Shown: positions 6,565-13,912 of the stretch, in pieces | Layout: every line of letters starts with the position of its first letter | Position numbering within the stretch: the first letter of the stretch is position 1 | From: Bacteroidota bacterium | Lineage (GTDB): Bacteria; Bacteroidota; Bacteroidia; Chitinophagales; Chitinophagaceae | Direction of reading: 5' to 3' | DNA length: 13,949 nucleotides | Assembly (NCBI GenBank): GCA_023433265.1 | Contig: JAEZDR010000083.1 | Span: 1 to 13,949, forward strand | Notes under the pieces: generated by a model | What the model saw: the letters and a program-made list of their open reading frames with translations, nothing else | Databases searched by the model: none | What the model was told of the DNA's origin: nothing | Made by a program: the position numbers and the translations under genes

Positions 6565-8440
6565 GCTGAATGAAATCTGGTTTTCTAATAAACTGGCTGA
6601 GGTACCGGAACTGAAGGTTGGTTGATAGTTCAATGAGGAATGCTGAAGTTTGATGTTGAACGTTAGGGAAATAATGCGCTTTTGCTTCCACCGTTCCAAA
6701 CACAAGGTTTTCGTTCCTTATCCTTAAACCTGTAGTTAACACTGTAAAAATATCGGATTGGCCAAAACTGCCGTTAGCAGGTTTTAACAGGCTAAGCCCC
6801 GCTCCGGCTATGGGCGCAAAATGAAAGCCTATTAAATTCCAACTGTCGTTGAAAAACAAGGTTTCTGCTCGTAATGTAACTCTTGTATCGGCTGCAACTG
6901 TTCCATTGGTCATCATGGGCAAACCATATTTACTTTCCAGAAACAGCGGCGTATTAAGCCTGGTTCTGAACTCTTTGGCTATACCTGCATTTAGAAAAAA
7001 ACGTTGTTTCCACCCTGTTCGCATCGTGCGCAGGCGGCTAATGAAGTCAACATTGAAAAGCACACTAATGTCTTCAAAAGCCTCATTGTACAGGAAAGAT
7101 CCATACCTGGCAGTGAAATCAAAATAGTGGTTGCGCCGCGTAAAATAATATCTCCTGAAGTCGAGTCCAAAGTAGGAACGCTCCCTGTTTTCCTTATTGG
7201 TAAAACCCATTATCAGTGAAACATCAGAACCTTCAGGAACGTCTTCATTGCGCCCGAATCCATAGATATACCTTGTTCTGTAAAACTCTTGCTTGAATAT
7301 GGAAAAAGAACCAAGTACCCCTTTCACATCAGCATACATAAAGTGATAATTGCCTTTGTATATGCCGGGCACTTCCCGAAATTTTTGTGTAAATAATCTT
7401 AGTCCCGCAAACTGTCGCCACCTGTTATCGTTCAATTTGCCGATGGCTTTCTTACCGTTAATAAGATAGCCGCCCCAAACGTCGTAATTGTGATATTGAT
7501 ATTGCAGGTCCGACTTAAAAACGGAGTCTGGGCTATACCGGTTCTTAGTATGGTGGTAGCCGAACTCGAAAGCATATGTCCAACTGTCATAGGCACTAAC
7601 AAGTGGCTTGACAAGACCGGCAAAAATGTGATCCTCCTCTCGTTTACCATTGCTAAATGATACTCCGTAGGTTGTAAATCCACCATGCACATCTATAAAT
7701 GTTCCATTGATATTACGTTGCCGGTATTCTGCACGATACCCTGTGTTGTTTTTTCTCTCACCATCGTAAAAAAAACCACCCCAAATGCTGTTACCGGTTC
7801 CGTGCAGGTTTTCTTCTTTGGCTAAAATTTCAAAACTCTGGTTTCCATGCAGGCTAACTTCACCCCCGATAGAGAGTACATCCCGGGTAATGACGATTGC
7901 ATCTACCAAATCCGGCCGCTGCTTTACCGTCCTTAATACGATTCTTGCATCATTCAAAAATACTTGCTCACGAAGATGCCGTTCATTGTCTGCTAACAGG
8001 TAGGGCATTACCACATCACCTTCATGGAAGAAGAGGTTCTTCCTTACTACCTGGTCGCGTGTTGTGGTATGTAGTTTACGGGCCGTGTTTAAAAGAAAGT
8101 TGTTGATCGCTTTTGTCGTATCTTGAAAAGTACGCCCAACATCGAACCTGCTTATTATAATATTCCTGATTCTTTTGCCTTTATACCGCTGAAACGGAGC
8201 GTCGTTTCGTACAACTCCTTCAGAATAGGTGAGATCGGTTAAGGTATCAGTAGAAAAAGCCTGCACCAACTGGCTAAAAAGACCATTCTTCGTTTTGGGT
8301 TCAGTTGTGTCTTTTTGCTGTTCCGCTTTTCCTTTTTGGCTCTTCGCATCACAGGGCAACAAAATCAGCGCACTGCAAAAGGCGACAACGTACGCTGTCC
8401 AGTTTAATAACCCCCTACCCTTGTGTCTTCTCGTCTTCAT
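6557..8440 (-). CDS. Omp85-like outer-membrane beta-barrel protein with POTRA domain (BamA/TamA superfamily)
   Basis: The product is 627 residues. An N-terminal signal sequence (about 1-34) has a basic start and a hydrophobic core at 15-29; the Cys at 30 is not in a good lipobox. Residues about 87-190 look like one POTRA-type domain: KRIRNIIISRFDVGRTF, then RKNLFFHEGD (133-142), LLADNERHLRE (148-158), and VDAIVITRDVLSIG (179-192), a layout typical of the domain before an Omp85 barrel. Residues 192-627 show alternating aromatic-rich strands, including ENLHGTGNSIWGGFFYDGER near 210-229, the usual first barrel strands. Only one POTRA is evident, against five in BamA and three in TamA, so this is not the essential BamA. 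It lies 114 bp downstream of an AsmA-like gene on the same strand. A role in outer-membrane protein insertion or lipid traffic is inference. The start has GATAGAGG shortly upstream. Confidence 0.8.
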   Translation of the reverse strand: MKTRRHKGRGLLNWTAYVVAFCSALILLPCDAKSQKGKAEQQKDTTEPKTKNGLFSQLVQAFSTDTLTDLTYSEGVVRNDAPFQRYKGKRIRNIIISRFDVGRTFQDTTKAINNFLLNTARKLHTTTRDQVVRKNLFFHEGDVVMPYLLADNERHLREQVFLNDARIVLRTVKQRPDLVDAIVITRDVLSIGGEVSLHGNQSFEILAKEENLHGTGNSIWGGFFYDGERKNNTGYRAEYRQRNINGTFIDVHGGFTTYGVSFSNGKREEDHIFAGLVKPLVSAYDSWTYAFEFGYHHTKNRYSPDSVFKSDLQYQYHNYDVWGGYLINGKKAIGKLNDNRWRQFAGLRLFTQKFREVPGIYKGNYHFMYADVKGVLGSFSIFKQEFYRTRYIYGFGRNEDVPEGSDVSLIMGFTNKENRERSYFGLDFRRYYFTRRNHYFDFTARYGSFLYNEAFEDISVLFNVDFISRLRTMRTGWKQRFFLNAGIAKEFRTRLNTPLFLESKYGLPMMTNGTVAADTRVTLRAETLFFNDSWNLIGFHFAPIAGAGLSLLKPANGSFGQSDIFTVLTTGLRIRNENLVFGTVEAKAHYFPNVQHQTSAFLIELSTNLQFRYLSQFIRKPDFIQLN

Positions 8441-8554
8441 TTGCCTCTATCCACCTTGCTATTTTAACATCTTTAGTGCCATGATTTACGCATACAGTTC
8501 TAAAATATTGTGAACCAATTCAATACTAAACTACCCAGCGTCCTCATTCGGCAA

Positions 8555-11221
8555 CTATTGTTTTGTTGCCGTATCGGCACCCTTCTTTTTAAACAAACCG
8601 TCTATCAGGCCCCTCCCGGTTTGTTCAAGCCTCTTTTTGGGATCCTGTTGTTGGGTCGTATCCTTCTTACCCGTAAGTCCTTTTAATATCTCATCTTTTG
8701 CCGACTGTATGGCCTGGTTTTTTGCGCTCTGCAATGAGTCTTTCACTGTTTGCTTTGCCGAGTCAACCTTATTCTGAACGAAGGTTGTTACCTGGTCTTT
8801 CATATCCTGTACAAGCGAAGTAGCTGTTTGTTTAAGATCTGTCGTAATGTTTGGATTGTTCAGCAAACCGGTTACGCTCACCTTTAGCGGTACCATATCG
8901 CCCACCTTCAATGGCATTCCCTTATCCCCTGCTTTGGCTGCAAGGTTATCAATCAACGCGTTGCCACGGGACCCCATTAGCTGTCGCGGCACCTTCATGT
9001 TGATGGTATAATCAAGTGTTTGATCTATTCCATGGAAACCTCCAATTTCCATGTCTATGTCTTTCACTTTTAAGTTGAAAGGTTTAATGAGAATCTTTCC
9101 ATTTGCTACTTCAAACGATCCTTTTATATCTCTCATGCTGATGTTCTGAAGACTGCTGATGTTAAGCGTTTGCGACAATTTGTCCAAGGGAGTAAACTTG
9201 CTTAGAAACCCTTCCAATAAAAACATGTTTCCATTGCCGGTTAAAGAATTTAACTCGGGTATCATATTGTCTCCCAACTTTCCCTGTAGGCTCATCTTCG
9301 AGCTAAGCCTTCCGGATAGAAATTTACCCACAGGCATCAGTTTCTGGAAGGTATTGAAAGTGTAGAACGACTTTTGGATATTGAAATTCTTCAGGTCATA
9401 GCTCATCGCTATATCGGGTTTCTTTTTATCCAGTTTAGTAGAATAAGATCCATTTATTACCATCGATCCGTCCATGGCTTCACCTTTTACGTTCTTCATC
9501 GTGACGGTTTCATCGGCTACTACAACCGAACCTGCAACATTGGTAATATCAAGGTTGTCATAGTGAACTTTTCCCACTGCCGCATCCAGTTTGATGTTTA
9601 GGTTGGCAGGAACCACAAACGGGTCAGATGGCTTACTTGCATTGGCGGTGTCGGCAGCAGTAGCCATAAACTCATTTAAATTAAGATAGTCTGCTTTTAC
9701 TTTTACAGATGCATCTAACGCCTGCCCTTTCAATAGGTACGGTAGCAGGTTATTAATTGAGCCATCAGCACTAAAATTTGTACTCATGTATTTACCACCC
9801 AGTTTGCTAACCGTCACATTTTTTGGATTAAATGTCATGAGCATGTTATTCACCAATATCCCGGTGGGGTAGTCCGGTGAAATGTATTTGAGTTGATTAA
9901 CCGCCAAGGTGCCTTTTGCTGAGAACTTATCATACTGCTGCTTCTGAATAGCGTTCACGGAGCCCACAACTGCCAGGTCAGAATTTATTATGCCACTTAC
10001 CGACGTACCTGTAGGCATTTTTATAAACTGGCCCATTTTACCCAGGTCTATCTTGCCTTTCGCGAAAGCATCAATAAACATGTTGCTTACAGGTTGTTTC
10101 ATCAGGAAACGGAAATCCACCGGTTCATCTTCAAACTCAATATGTCCTTTTGGAATGTCCACTACGGTGTTGTCGGTAACGCCATCAGGGTTGGTAACCT
10201 TAACGGTAAGATTGATGTTTTTTACAGGCTTGGGCAAATCAGGGTATTGGAAGAATCCATTGCTTACATCTAGGTTCAAAGCATATCCCGGTAGCTGCGT
10301 TTCACTATAAGTTCCTTTTACAAAGCCATTGAAGATTGCCTTTCCGCTTGTTTTAATGCTCGCAAAATTGTTTGCGTAAACTTGTGGGATAAACGAAAGA
10401 ATGTTTTTAAAATCAGTTGACGGGGCATCAAAGGCAATATCCATTGCATAGGCATCATTTGCCAACATCTGAACAAAACCCTTTACCCGCAGTTGCAATT
10501 CGTTAAGTTTAACCTCGTCCGTTGTGAAACTGTATTTTTCTACGCGGTTGTCCACGTTTAATACAAGGTTGATCCCTGTTTTTACTTTGGATAAATAGGG
10601 AACTCCGGCATAGATTACATCAATTGAATCTGCCGTTGTTTTAGTGGTAAGGTTAAAAACATCTTCCGTAAAGTCGCCCGAGCCTTCGTGGTTGAGGTTA
10701 TACACGAAAGCTTTCATATTCACCAGGTCATCACTATAGCCTATTTTGCCGTTGGTGATGGTGTATTGCTGCAGCTTCATATTAAAGGGAGTAGCAGCAG
10801 TTGTATCCGTAGCTGTACTATCCGCTTTTACTATATCCCAGTTAGAAGAACCATCTTTTAGCCTGATAGCATAAATAGTAGGTTCCTGTACATGCACAGC
10901 ATAGATATTCATCTCTTTACCGCGGATAATGCTCATGATGTCCAGGTCTGCATCCAGTTTCCGTATTTTAGCCAGCGTATCAGCAGCAAAAGCCCCTGTT
11001 CCGGCCACGGATACGTTCTCCAACTGAACGGACACTTTTGGAAAGCTTCGGAAAATGGACAGATCCACATCCGTAAAATCAACTTTTGCTTTAAGGTTTT
11101 GATTGATACCTGTTTTTACAGCTGCTATTATCTTCCCCTTGAACAAAAATGGAAACGATATCAGGCAAACCAACAGGAGCACTATAACAATCAATCCGAT
11201 CTTTAAAATCTTCTTAAGCAT
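8555..11221 (-). CDS. AsmA-like envelope protein (inner-membrane anchored, periplasmic)
   Basis: The product is 888 residues. A single N-terminal membrane helix (about 7-27) follows a basic MLKK start, and the rest is periplasmic. Residues about 30-130 carry the AsmA N-terminal pattern (INQNLKAKVDFTDVDLSIFRSFPKVSVQLENVSV). The long middle is beta-rich with repeated strand pairs, and about 560-790 fits the AsmA C-terminal region (NMFLLEGFLSKFTPLDKLSQTL, GKILIKPFNLKVKDIDMEIGG, DYTINMKVPRQLMG). AsmA-family proteins form an elongated groove thought to carry phospholipids between the two membranes. The last 95 residues (794-888) are a Lys/Gln/Asp-rich amphipathic region with heptad-like spacing, likely coiled coil and then disordered, which is unusual enough to note. 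The Omp85-like gene follows on the same strand after 114 bp, suggesting a shared transcript or function. Confidence 0.88.
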   Translation of the reverse strand: MLKKILKIGLIVIVLLLVCLISFPFLFKGKIIAAVKTGINQNLKAKVDFTDVDLSIFRSFPKVSVQLENVSVAGTGAFAADTLAKIRKLDADLDIMSIIRGKEMNIYAVHVQEPTIYAIRLKDGSSNWDIVKADSTATDTTAATPFNMKLQQYTITNGKIGYSDDLVNMKAFVYNLNHEGSGDFTEDVFNLTTKTTADSIDVIYAGVPYLSKVKTGINLVLNVDNRVEKYSFTTDEVKLNELQLRVKGFVQMLANDAYAMDIAFDAPSTDFKNILSFIPQVYANNFASIKTSGKAIFNGFVKGTYSETQLPGYALNLDVSNGFFQYPDLPKPVKNINLTVKVTNPDGVTDNTVVDIPKGHIEFEDEPVDFRFLMKQPVSNMFIDAFAKGKIDLGKMGQFIKMPTGTSVSGIINSDLAVVGSVNAIQKQQYDKFSAKGTLAVNQLKYISPDYPTGILVNNMLMTFNPKNVTVSKLGGKYMSTNFSADGSINNLLPYLLKGQALDASVKVKADYLNLNEFMATAADTANASKPSDPFVVPANLNIKLDAAVGKVHYDNLDITNVAGSVVVADETVTMKNVKGEAMDGSMVINGSYSTKLDKKKPDIAMSYDLKNFNIQKSFYTFNTFQKLMPVGKFLSGRLSSKMSLQGKLGDNMIPELNSLTGNGNMFLLEGFLSKFTPLDKLSQTLNISSLQNISMRDIKGSFEVANGKILIKPFNLKVKDIDMEIGGFHGIDQTLDYTINMKVPRQLMGSRGNALIDNLAAKAGDKGMPLKVGDMVPLKVSVTGLLNNPNITTDLKQTATSLVQDMKDQVTTFVQNKVDSAKQTVKDSLQSAKNQAIQSAKDEILKGLTGKKDTTQQQDPKKRLEQTGRGLIDGLFKKKGADTATKQ

Positions 11222-11237
11222 CAGGTGTTATTTGTTG

Positions 11238-11265
11238 TAAAGTTATCGCCGCGCCCTTCAATCAA
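11238..11265 (-). promoter_or_regulatory. Weak candidate promoter for the AsmA-like gene
   Basis: On the minus strand TTG (11265-11263) is followed by 17 bases and TAACTTTA (11245-11238), just upstream of the ATG at 11221. The -7 box differs from TAnnTTTG in its last base and the spacer is two bases short of 19, so this is only a candidate. Confidence 0.25.
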
Positions 11266-11339
11266 GTGTTAACGTGGAAAACAGGTTGAAAAACACATCT
11301 CCTATAATTTGCCTCAATCCTTATCTAATCTGCCAATTA

Positions 11340-11474
11340 TCATTTAATCGTATCTTCATTCGCTTTATTTTCGGCCAACTTTTCTAGTATTTCCTGTTTG
11401 CGCTCCACTACCTCATTCGCTGAGGTATCATTCGCAAGCACGAATAATAGATTACAGCCACAAACAAAAAACAT
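11340..11474 (-). CDS. Possible small protein, 44 residues, with hydrophobic start and charged tail
   Basis: An ATG at 11474 opens 44 codons to a TGA at 11340-11342, with an in-frame TGA twelve bases upstream of the start and a purine-rich AGAAGAAA just before it. The product begins with a short hydrophobic stretch (MFFVCGCNLLFVLA) and continues as a strongly charged, helix-forming tail (VVERKQEILEKLAENK). The tripeptide AN(D/E) occurs three times, each encoded by the same octamer GCGAATGA; all three copies are in the same frame. The composition looks like real protein rather than noise, but the frame runs antisense through the region that must hold the serC promoter, and I recognise no family. 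It would be the first gene upstream of the AsmA-like gene, 118 bp away. The alternative is that the repeated octamer is a regulatory site and the frame is chance. Confidence 0.35.
   Translation of the reverse strand: MFFVCGCNLLFVLANDTSANEVVERKQEILEKLAENKANEDTIK
11409..11427. promoter_or_regulatory. Perfect 7-bp inverted repeat upstream of serC
   Basis: TACCTCA (11409-11415) and TGAGGTA (11421-11427) are perfect complements around a five-base centre TTCGC. The site lies 70 bp upstream of serC. One of three TCATTCGC copies (11356, 11413, 11428) overlaps it. It could be an operator or a leader hairpin for serC; no T-run follows, so it is not a terminator. If the small minus-strand frame is real, the site lies inside it. 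Confidence 0.35.
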
Positions 11475-11496
11475 TTTTCTTCTTCAAAAAGTACTT

Positions 11497-12579
11497 ATGG
11501 AAAGAGTATTTAATTTTTCAGCAGGTCCGTCAACGCTCCCCGAATCTGTTTTGCGTAAGGCACAGGCCGAAATGCTTAATTATGACAATTCAGGTATGTC
11601 AGTAATGGAAATGAGCCACCGATCTAAGTTTTACCAAAGCATAATTGATGGAGCGGAAGCTACATTGAGAGAAATTATGCAGATCCCTGCAAATTATAAG
11701 GTGTTGTTCCTCCAGGGCGGCGCTTCTACCCAGTTTGCAATGGTTCCGCTTAACCTTTTGCGCAACTCCAAAAAGGCCGACTATGCAGTTACCGGTGTAT
11801 GGGCAAAGAAAGCCCAGAAAGAAGCAGCGCGGTATGGCAAAGTGAATGTTGTAGCAAGCTCCGAGGACAAAACATTCAACTATATTCCTGAATTGGATGC
11901 TGCTAAGTTCGATAAGGAAGCAGATTATTTCCATATCACTACAAACAATACTATCTATGGTACGCGGTACACCAAATTACCAGATACAGGTAATGTTCCG
12001 TTAGTAGCAGATATGTCCAGCAACATTTTGTCCGAGGTTTACGATGTGTCTAAGTTCGGACTCATCTATGCCGGAGCTCAGAAGAATATGGGTCCGGCGG
12101 GTGTTACGGTAGTCATCATACGCGAAGACCTTATAGGTCATGCTATGGATATCACGCCTACTATGCTCAATTACAAGACACACGCTGACGAAGGCTCTAT
12201 GTTTAATACCCCTCCTACTTATGCCATCTATATGTGTAAGCTGGTTTACGAATGGGTGAAGGAACAAGGAGGCGTGGCAAGCGTACAGAAGTTGAACGAA
12301 GCAAAGGCAAAGGTGCTTTACGACTACCTTGACAGCTCAAGCCTGTTTAAGGGAACTGTAGAAAAGAAAGACCGCTCGCTCATGAACGTGCCTTTCATTA
12401 CCGGTAATGACGATCTGAATGCTAAGTTTATAAAAGAAGCTACTGCTGCAGGTTTCCTTGAACTAAAAGGTCACCGCTCGGTGGGCGGTATGCGCGCCAG
12501 TATATATAATGGAATGGCAATAGAAGGCGTTCAGGCATTGGTAGATTTCATGAAGAAATTTGAATCAGCTAACAAATAA
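11497..12579 (+). CDS. serC: Phosphoserine aminotransferase
   Basis: This enzyme converts 3-phosphohydroxypyruvate and glutamate to phosphoserine and 2-oxoglutarate, the second step of serine synthesis, in the cytosol with pyridoxal phosphate. The 360-residue length is standard for the family. Landmarks are FSAGPSTLP at 7-15 after the start, HR at 41-42, the cofactor-phosphate loop GGAS at 74-77, W102, D172 in ADMSSN, and the Schiff-base lysine K196 in YAGAQKNMGPAG. GHRSVGGMRASIYN near 325-338 carries substrate-binding arginines. The frame is also open upstream to a TTG at 11398, but those 33 extra residues do not resemble the family, so I chose the ATG at 11497. No Shine-Dalgarno is visible there, only an A-rich leader. 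serA follows after 11 bases, so the two form an operon. Confidence 0.96.
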   Translation: MERVFNFSAGPSTLPESVLRKAQAEMLNYDNSGMSVMEMSHRSKFYQSIIDGAEATLREIMQIPANYKVLFLQGGASTQFAMVPLNLLRNSKKADYAVTGVWAKKAQKEAARYGKVNVVASSEDKTFNYIPELDAAKFDKEADYFHITTNNTIYGTRYTKLPDTGNVPLVADMSSNILSEVYDVSKFGLIYAGAQKNMGPAGVTVVIIREDLIGHAMDITPTMLNYKTHADEGSMFNTPPTYAIYMCKLVYEWVKEQGGVASVQKLNEAKAKVLYDYLDSSSLFKGTVEKKDRSLMNVPFITGNDDLNAKFIKEATAAGFLELKGHRSVGGMRASIYNGMAIEGVQALVDFMKKFESANK

Positions 12580-12590
12580 AGCCACAGTTT

Positions 12591-13715
12591 ATGTTTACCG
12601 TAAAAACGCTCAATAAAATAGCCCCGGTTGGTTTAAACCTCCTGGACAAGAGCAACTATGTGATTTCTGACAACGGTGTTGCTTCGCCACATGGCATCCT
12701 GGTACGGAGCCAGAGCATGCATGAAATGGATTTGCCCGAGTCGCTGCTTGCTGTGGCAAGAGCTGGAGCAGGTGTAAATAACATTCCGATTGATAAATGC
12801 ACCGAAAAGGGTATTGTTGTTTTCAATACTCCCGGTGCTAATGCAAACGCCGTAAAAGAACTCACTATAATGGCGCTTTTGCTGGCATCTCGCAAAATAG
12901 TTGAAGGTATTGCCTGGTCGCAAAGCCTCGACGGGCAAGGTGCTGAAGTACCCAAGCTTATTGAGAAGGGAAAGTCTGCCTACGTGGGGCCGGAAATCTT
13001 TGGTAAGAAGCTTGGCGTAATGGGCAAAGGCGCTATTGGTGCAATGGTAGCAGAGGCTGCTGAAGCGTTAGGTATGGAGGTTCAGATGCTCGACTCCCGG
13101 AAAGCAGAAGAGTTCGCGGCTGCGATTGCTTCCTGCGACTATATATCCCTGCATTGCCCCTTGAAGAATGATACTAAGGGTTTCTTTAGTGCTGAACTTT
13201 TCGGAAAGATGAAGAAAGGAGTACGCATTATCAACACCTCAAGGGCAGAATTAGTGAGTGATGCCGATATGAAACAGGCTATCAAAGACGGTATTGTAGC
13301 GTGTTATGTAACGGATTTCCCTAACCAGGAAATGCTTAACGTAGAAAACATAATACCTATTCCCCACCTTGGTGCCTCCACTCCTGAGAGTGAAGACAAT
13401 TGCGCAGTAATGGCTGCCCGACAAATGAAAGACTTTTTAGAGAACGGAAATATTATCAATGCTGTTAACTTTCCGGCTCTTTCATTGGCTCGTTCTTCAA
13501 AGAACCGCATTACAGTAGCTCACAAAGCGGACCAGCACCTTTCTGGCGAAATCACTACCGAACTGTCCGGTGCAAACCTCCAGATACTTAATATGGTAAG
13601 CGGCATCAAGGGTAGCTGCGCCTATATGATGATGGATATAGACACTGCGCCACCTGCAGAGGTTATCAGGAATTTAGAAAAGAAAGAAGGAGTGCTGAGA
13701 GTAAGAGCGTTGTAA
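12591..13715 (+). CDS. serA: D-3-phosphoglycerate dehydrogenase with C-terminal ACT domain
   Basis: This enzyme oxidises 3-phosphoglycerate with NAD to 3-phosphohydroxypyruvate, the first and committed step of serine synthesis, feeding SerC encoded just upstream. The product is 374 residues. RAGAGVNNIPIDKC (57-70) and FNTPGANANAVKEL (78-91) are signature substrate-domain segments. The nucleotide fold has G-K-G-A-I-G at 145-150 (GxGxxG) and D168 after the second strand for the ribose. The catalytic set is R218, E247 and H259 (in IPHLGASTPESEDNCAVMA). Residues about 305-374 form an ACT domain, which in this family usually mediates serine feedback. The stretch between D168 and CDYISLHCP is short compared with clostridial-type relatives as I remember them. 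The start has no clear Shine-Dalgarno; the 11-base gap to serC suggests translation after readthrough on the same transcript. Confidence 0.95.
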   Translation: MFTVKTLNKIAPVGLNLLDKSNYVISDNGVASPHGILVRSQSMHEMDLPESLLAVARAGAGVNNIPIDKCTEKGIVVFNTPGANANAVKELTIMALLLASRKIVEGIAWSQSLDGQGAEVPKLIEKGKSAYVGPEIFGKKLGVMGKGAIGAMVAEAAEALGMEVQMLDSRKAEEFAAAIASCDYISLHCPLKNDTKGFFSAELFGKMKKGVRIINTSRAELVSDADMKQAIKDGIVACYVTDFPNQEMLNVENIIPIPHLGASTPESEDNCAVMAARQMKDFLENGNIINAVNFPALSLARSSKNRITVAHKADQHLSGEITTELSGANLQILNMVSGIKGSCAYMMMDIDTAPPAEVIRNLEKKEGVLRVRAL

Positions 13716-13770
13716 ACAAACGTTCACTCTACTGCAAATCCATTTGTAACCTCCCCTTTTTTAGGACAGG

Positions 13771-13801
13771 TTGTAAATATACAAATGACTAAATAGTTTT
13801 G
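13771..13801 (+). promoter_or_regulatory. Bacteroidota-type promoter (TTG-N20-TAGTTTTG) ahead of a structured RNA
   Basis: TTG at 13771-13773 is followed by 20 bases and TAGTTTTG at 13794-13801, a full match to the -7 box TAnnTTTG with a spacer one base longer than the usual 19. A perfect inverted repeat TTGTA-AATA-TACAA (13771-13784) covers the -33 element and could be an operator. TACAAATG at 13780-13787 is also the exact complement of CATTTGTA at 13741-13748. Transcription would begin at about 13805, exactly where the first RNA stem begins. Confidence 0.65.
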
Positions 13802-13804
13802 CAT

Positions 13805-13912
13805 TGCTCACCTGAAACGGATGCGAGCTCTGCTGAGGAGCAACTCGCCAGGGATAAGGTGAGGCACGGAGAATGTCCGCAAATGCGTTGTACTTTGGTG
13901 CAGCGCATTTTT
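13805..13912 (+). ncRNA. Candidate structured RNA of about 108 nt, family not recognised
   Basis: The region folds by eye into nested and consecutive stems. Stem A pairs 13805-13812 (TGCTCACC) with 13858-13866 (GGTGAGgCA, one bulged G). Inside it, GCGAG (13823-13827) pairs with CTCGC (13844-13848), capped by TGCT/AGCA around a GAGG loop (13831-13842). A separate hairpin CGGA-GAATG-TCCG occupies 13867-13879. It is followed at once by a 13-bp terminator-like hairpin at 13881-13910. A consensus promoter sits immediately upstream, so promoter, folded body and terminator make a complete RNA gene. It does not carry the signatures I know for SRP RNA, TPP, cobalamin or SAM riboswitches. It could instead be a leader with a riboswitch or attenuator for a gene beyond the right edge. 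A 61-codon frame on the opposite strand is judged incidental. Confidence 0.55.
13881..13912 (+). terminator. Intrinsic terminator-like hairpin
   Basis: AAATGCGTTGTAC (13881-13893) pairs with GTGCAGCGCATTT (13898-13910) over 13 base pairs, including two G-T wobbles, around a TTTG tetraloop. The 3' arm runs into TTTTT (13908-13912) followed by CTT. The stem is AT-rich at its base and GC-rich in the middle. It would end the structured RNA, or act as the switchable terminator of a leader. Confidence 0.6.

Noticed and set aside
11398..11496. N-terminal extension of serC from a TTG codon
   Set aside because: The 33 extra residues do not resemble SerC, whose family start aligns with the ATG at 11497 and gives the standard 360-residue length.
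13805..13866. Hammerhead ribozyme, suggested by CTGAGGA and TGAAAC motifs
   Set aside because: The two motifs are not placed around the three stems a hammerhead needs; CTGAGGA falls in a hairpin loop and no valid cleavage-site geometry can be drawn.
13798..13883. Outer stem TTTGC (13798-13802) with GCAAA (13879-13883) making a three-way junction
   Set aside because: The 5' arm overlaps the -7 promoter box and would not be transcribed from the predicted start, and the 3' arm competes with the terminator hairpin. Kept out of the RNA model.
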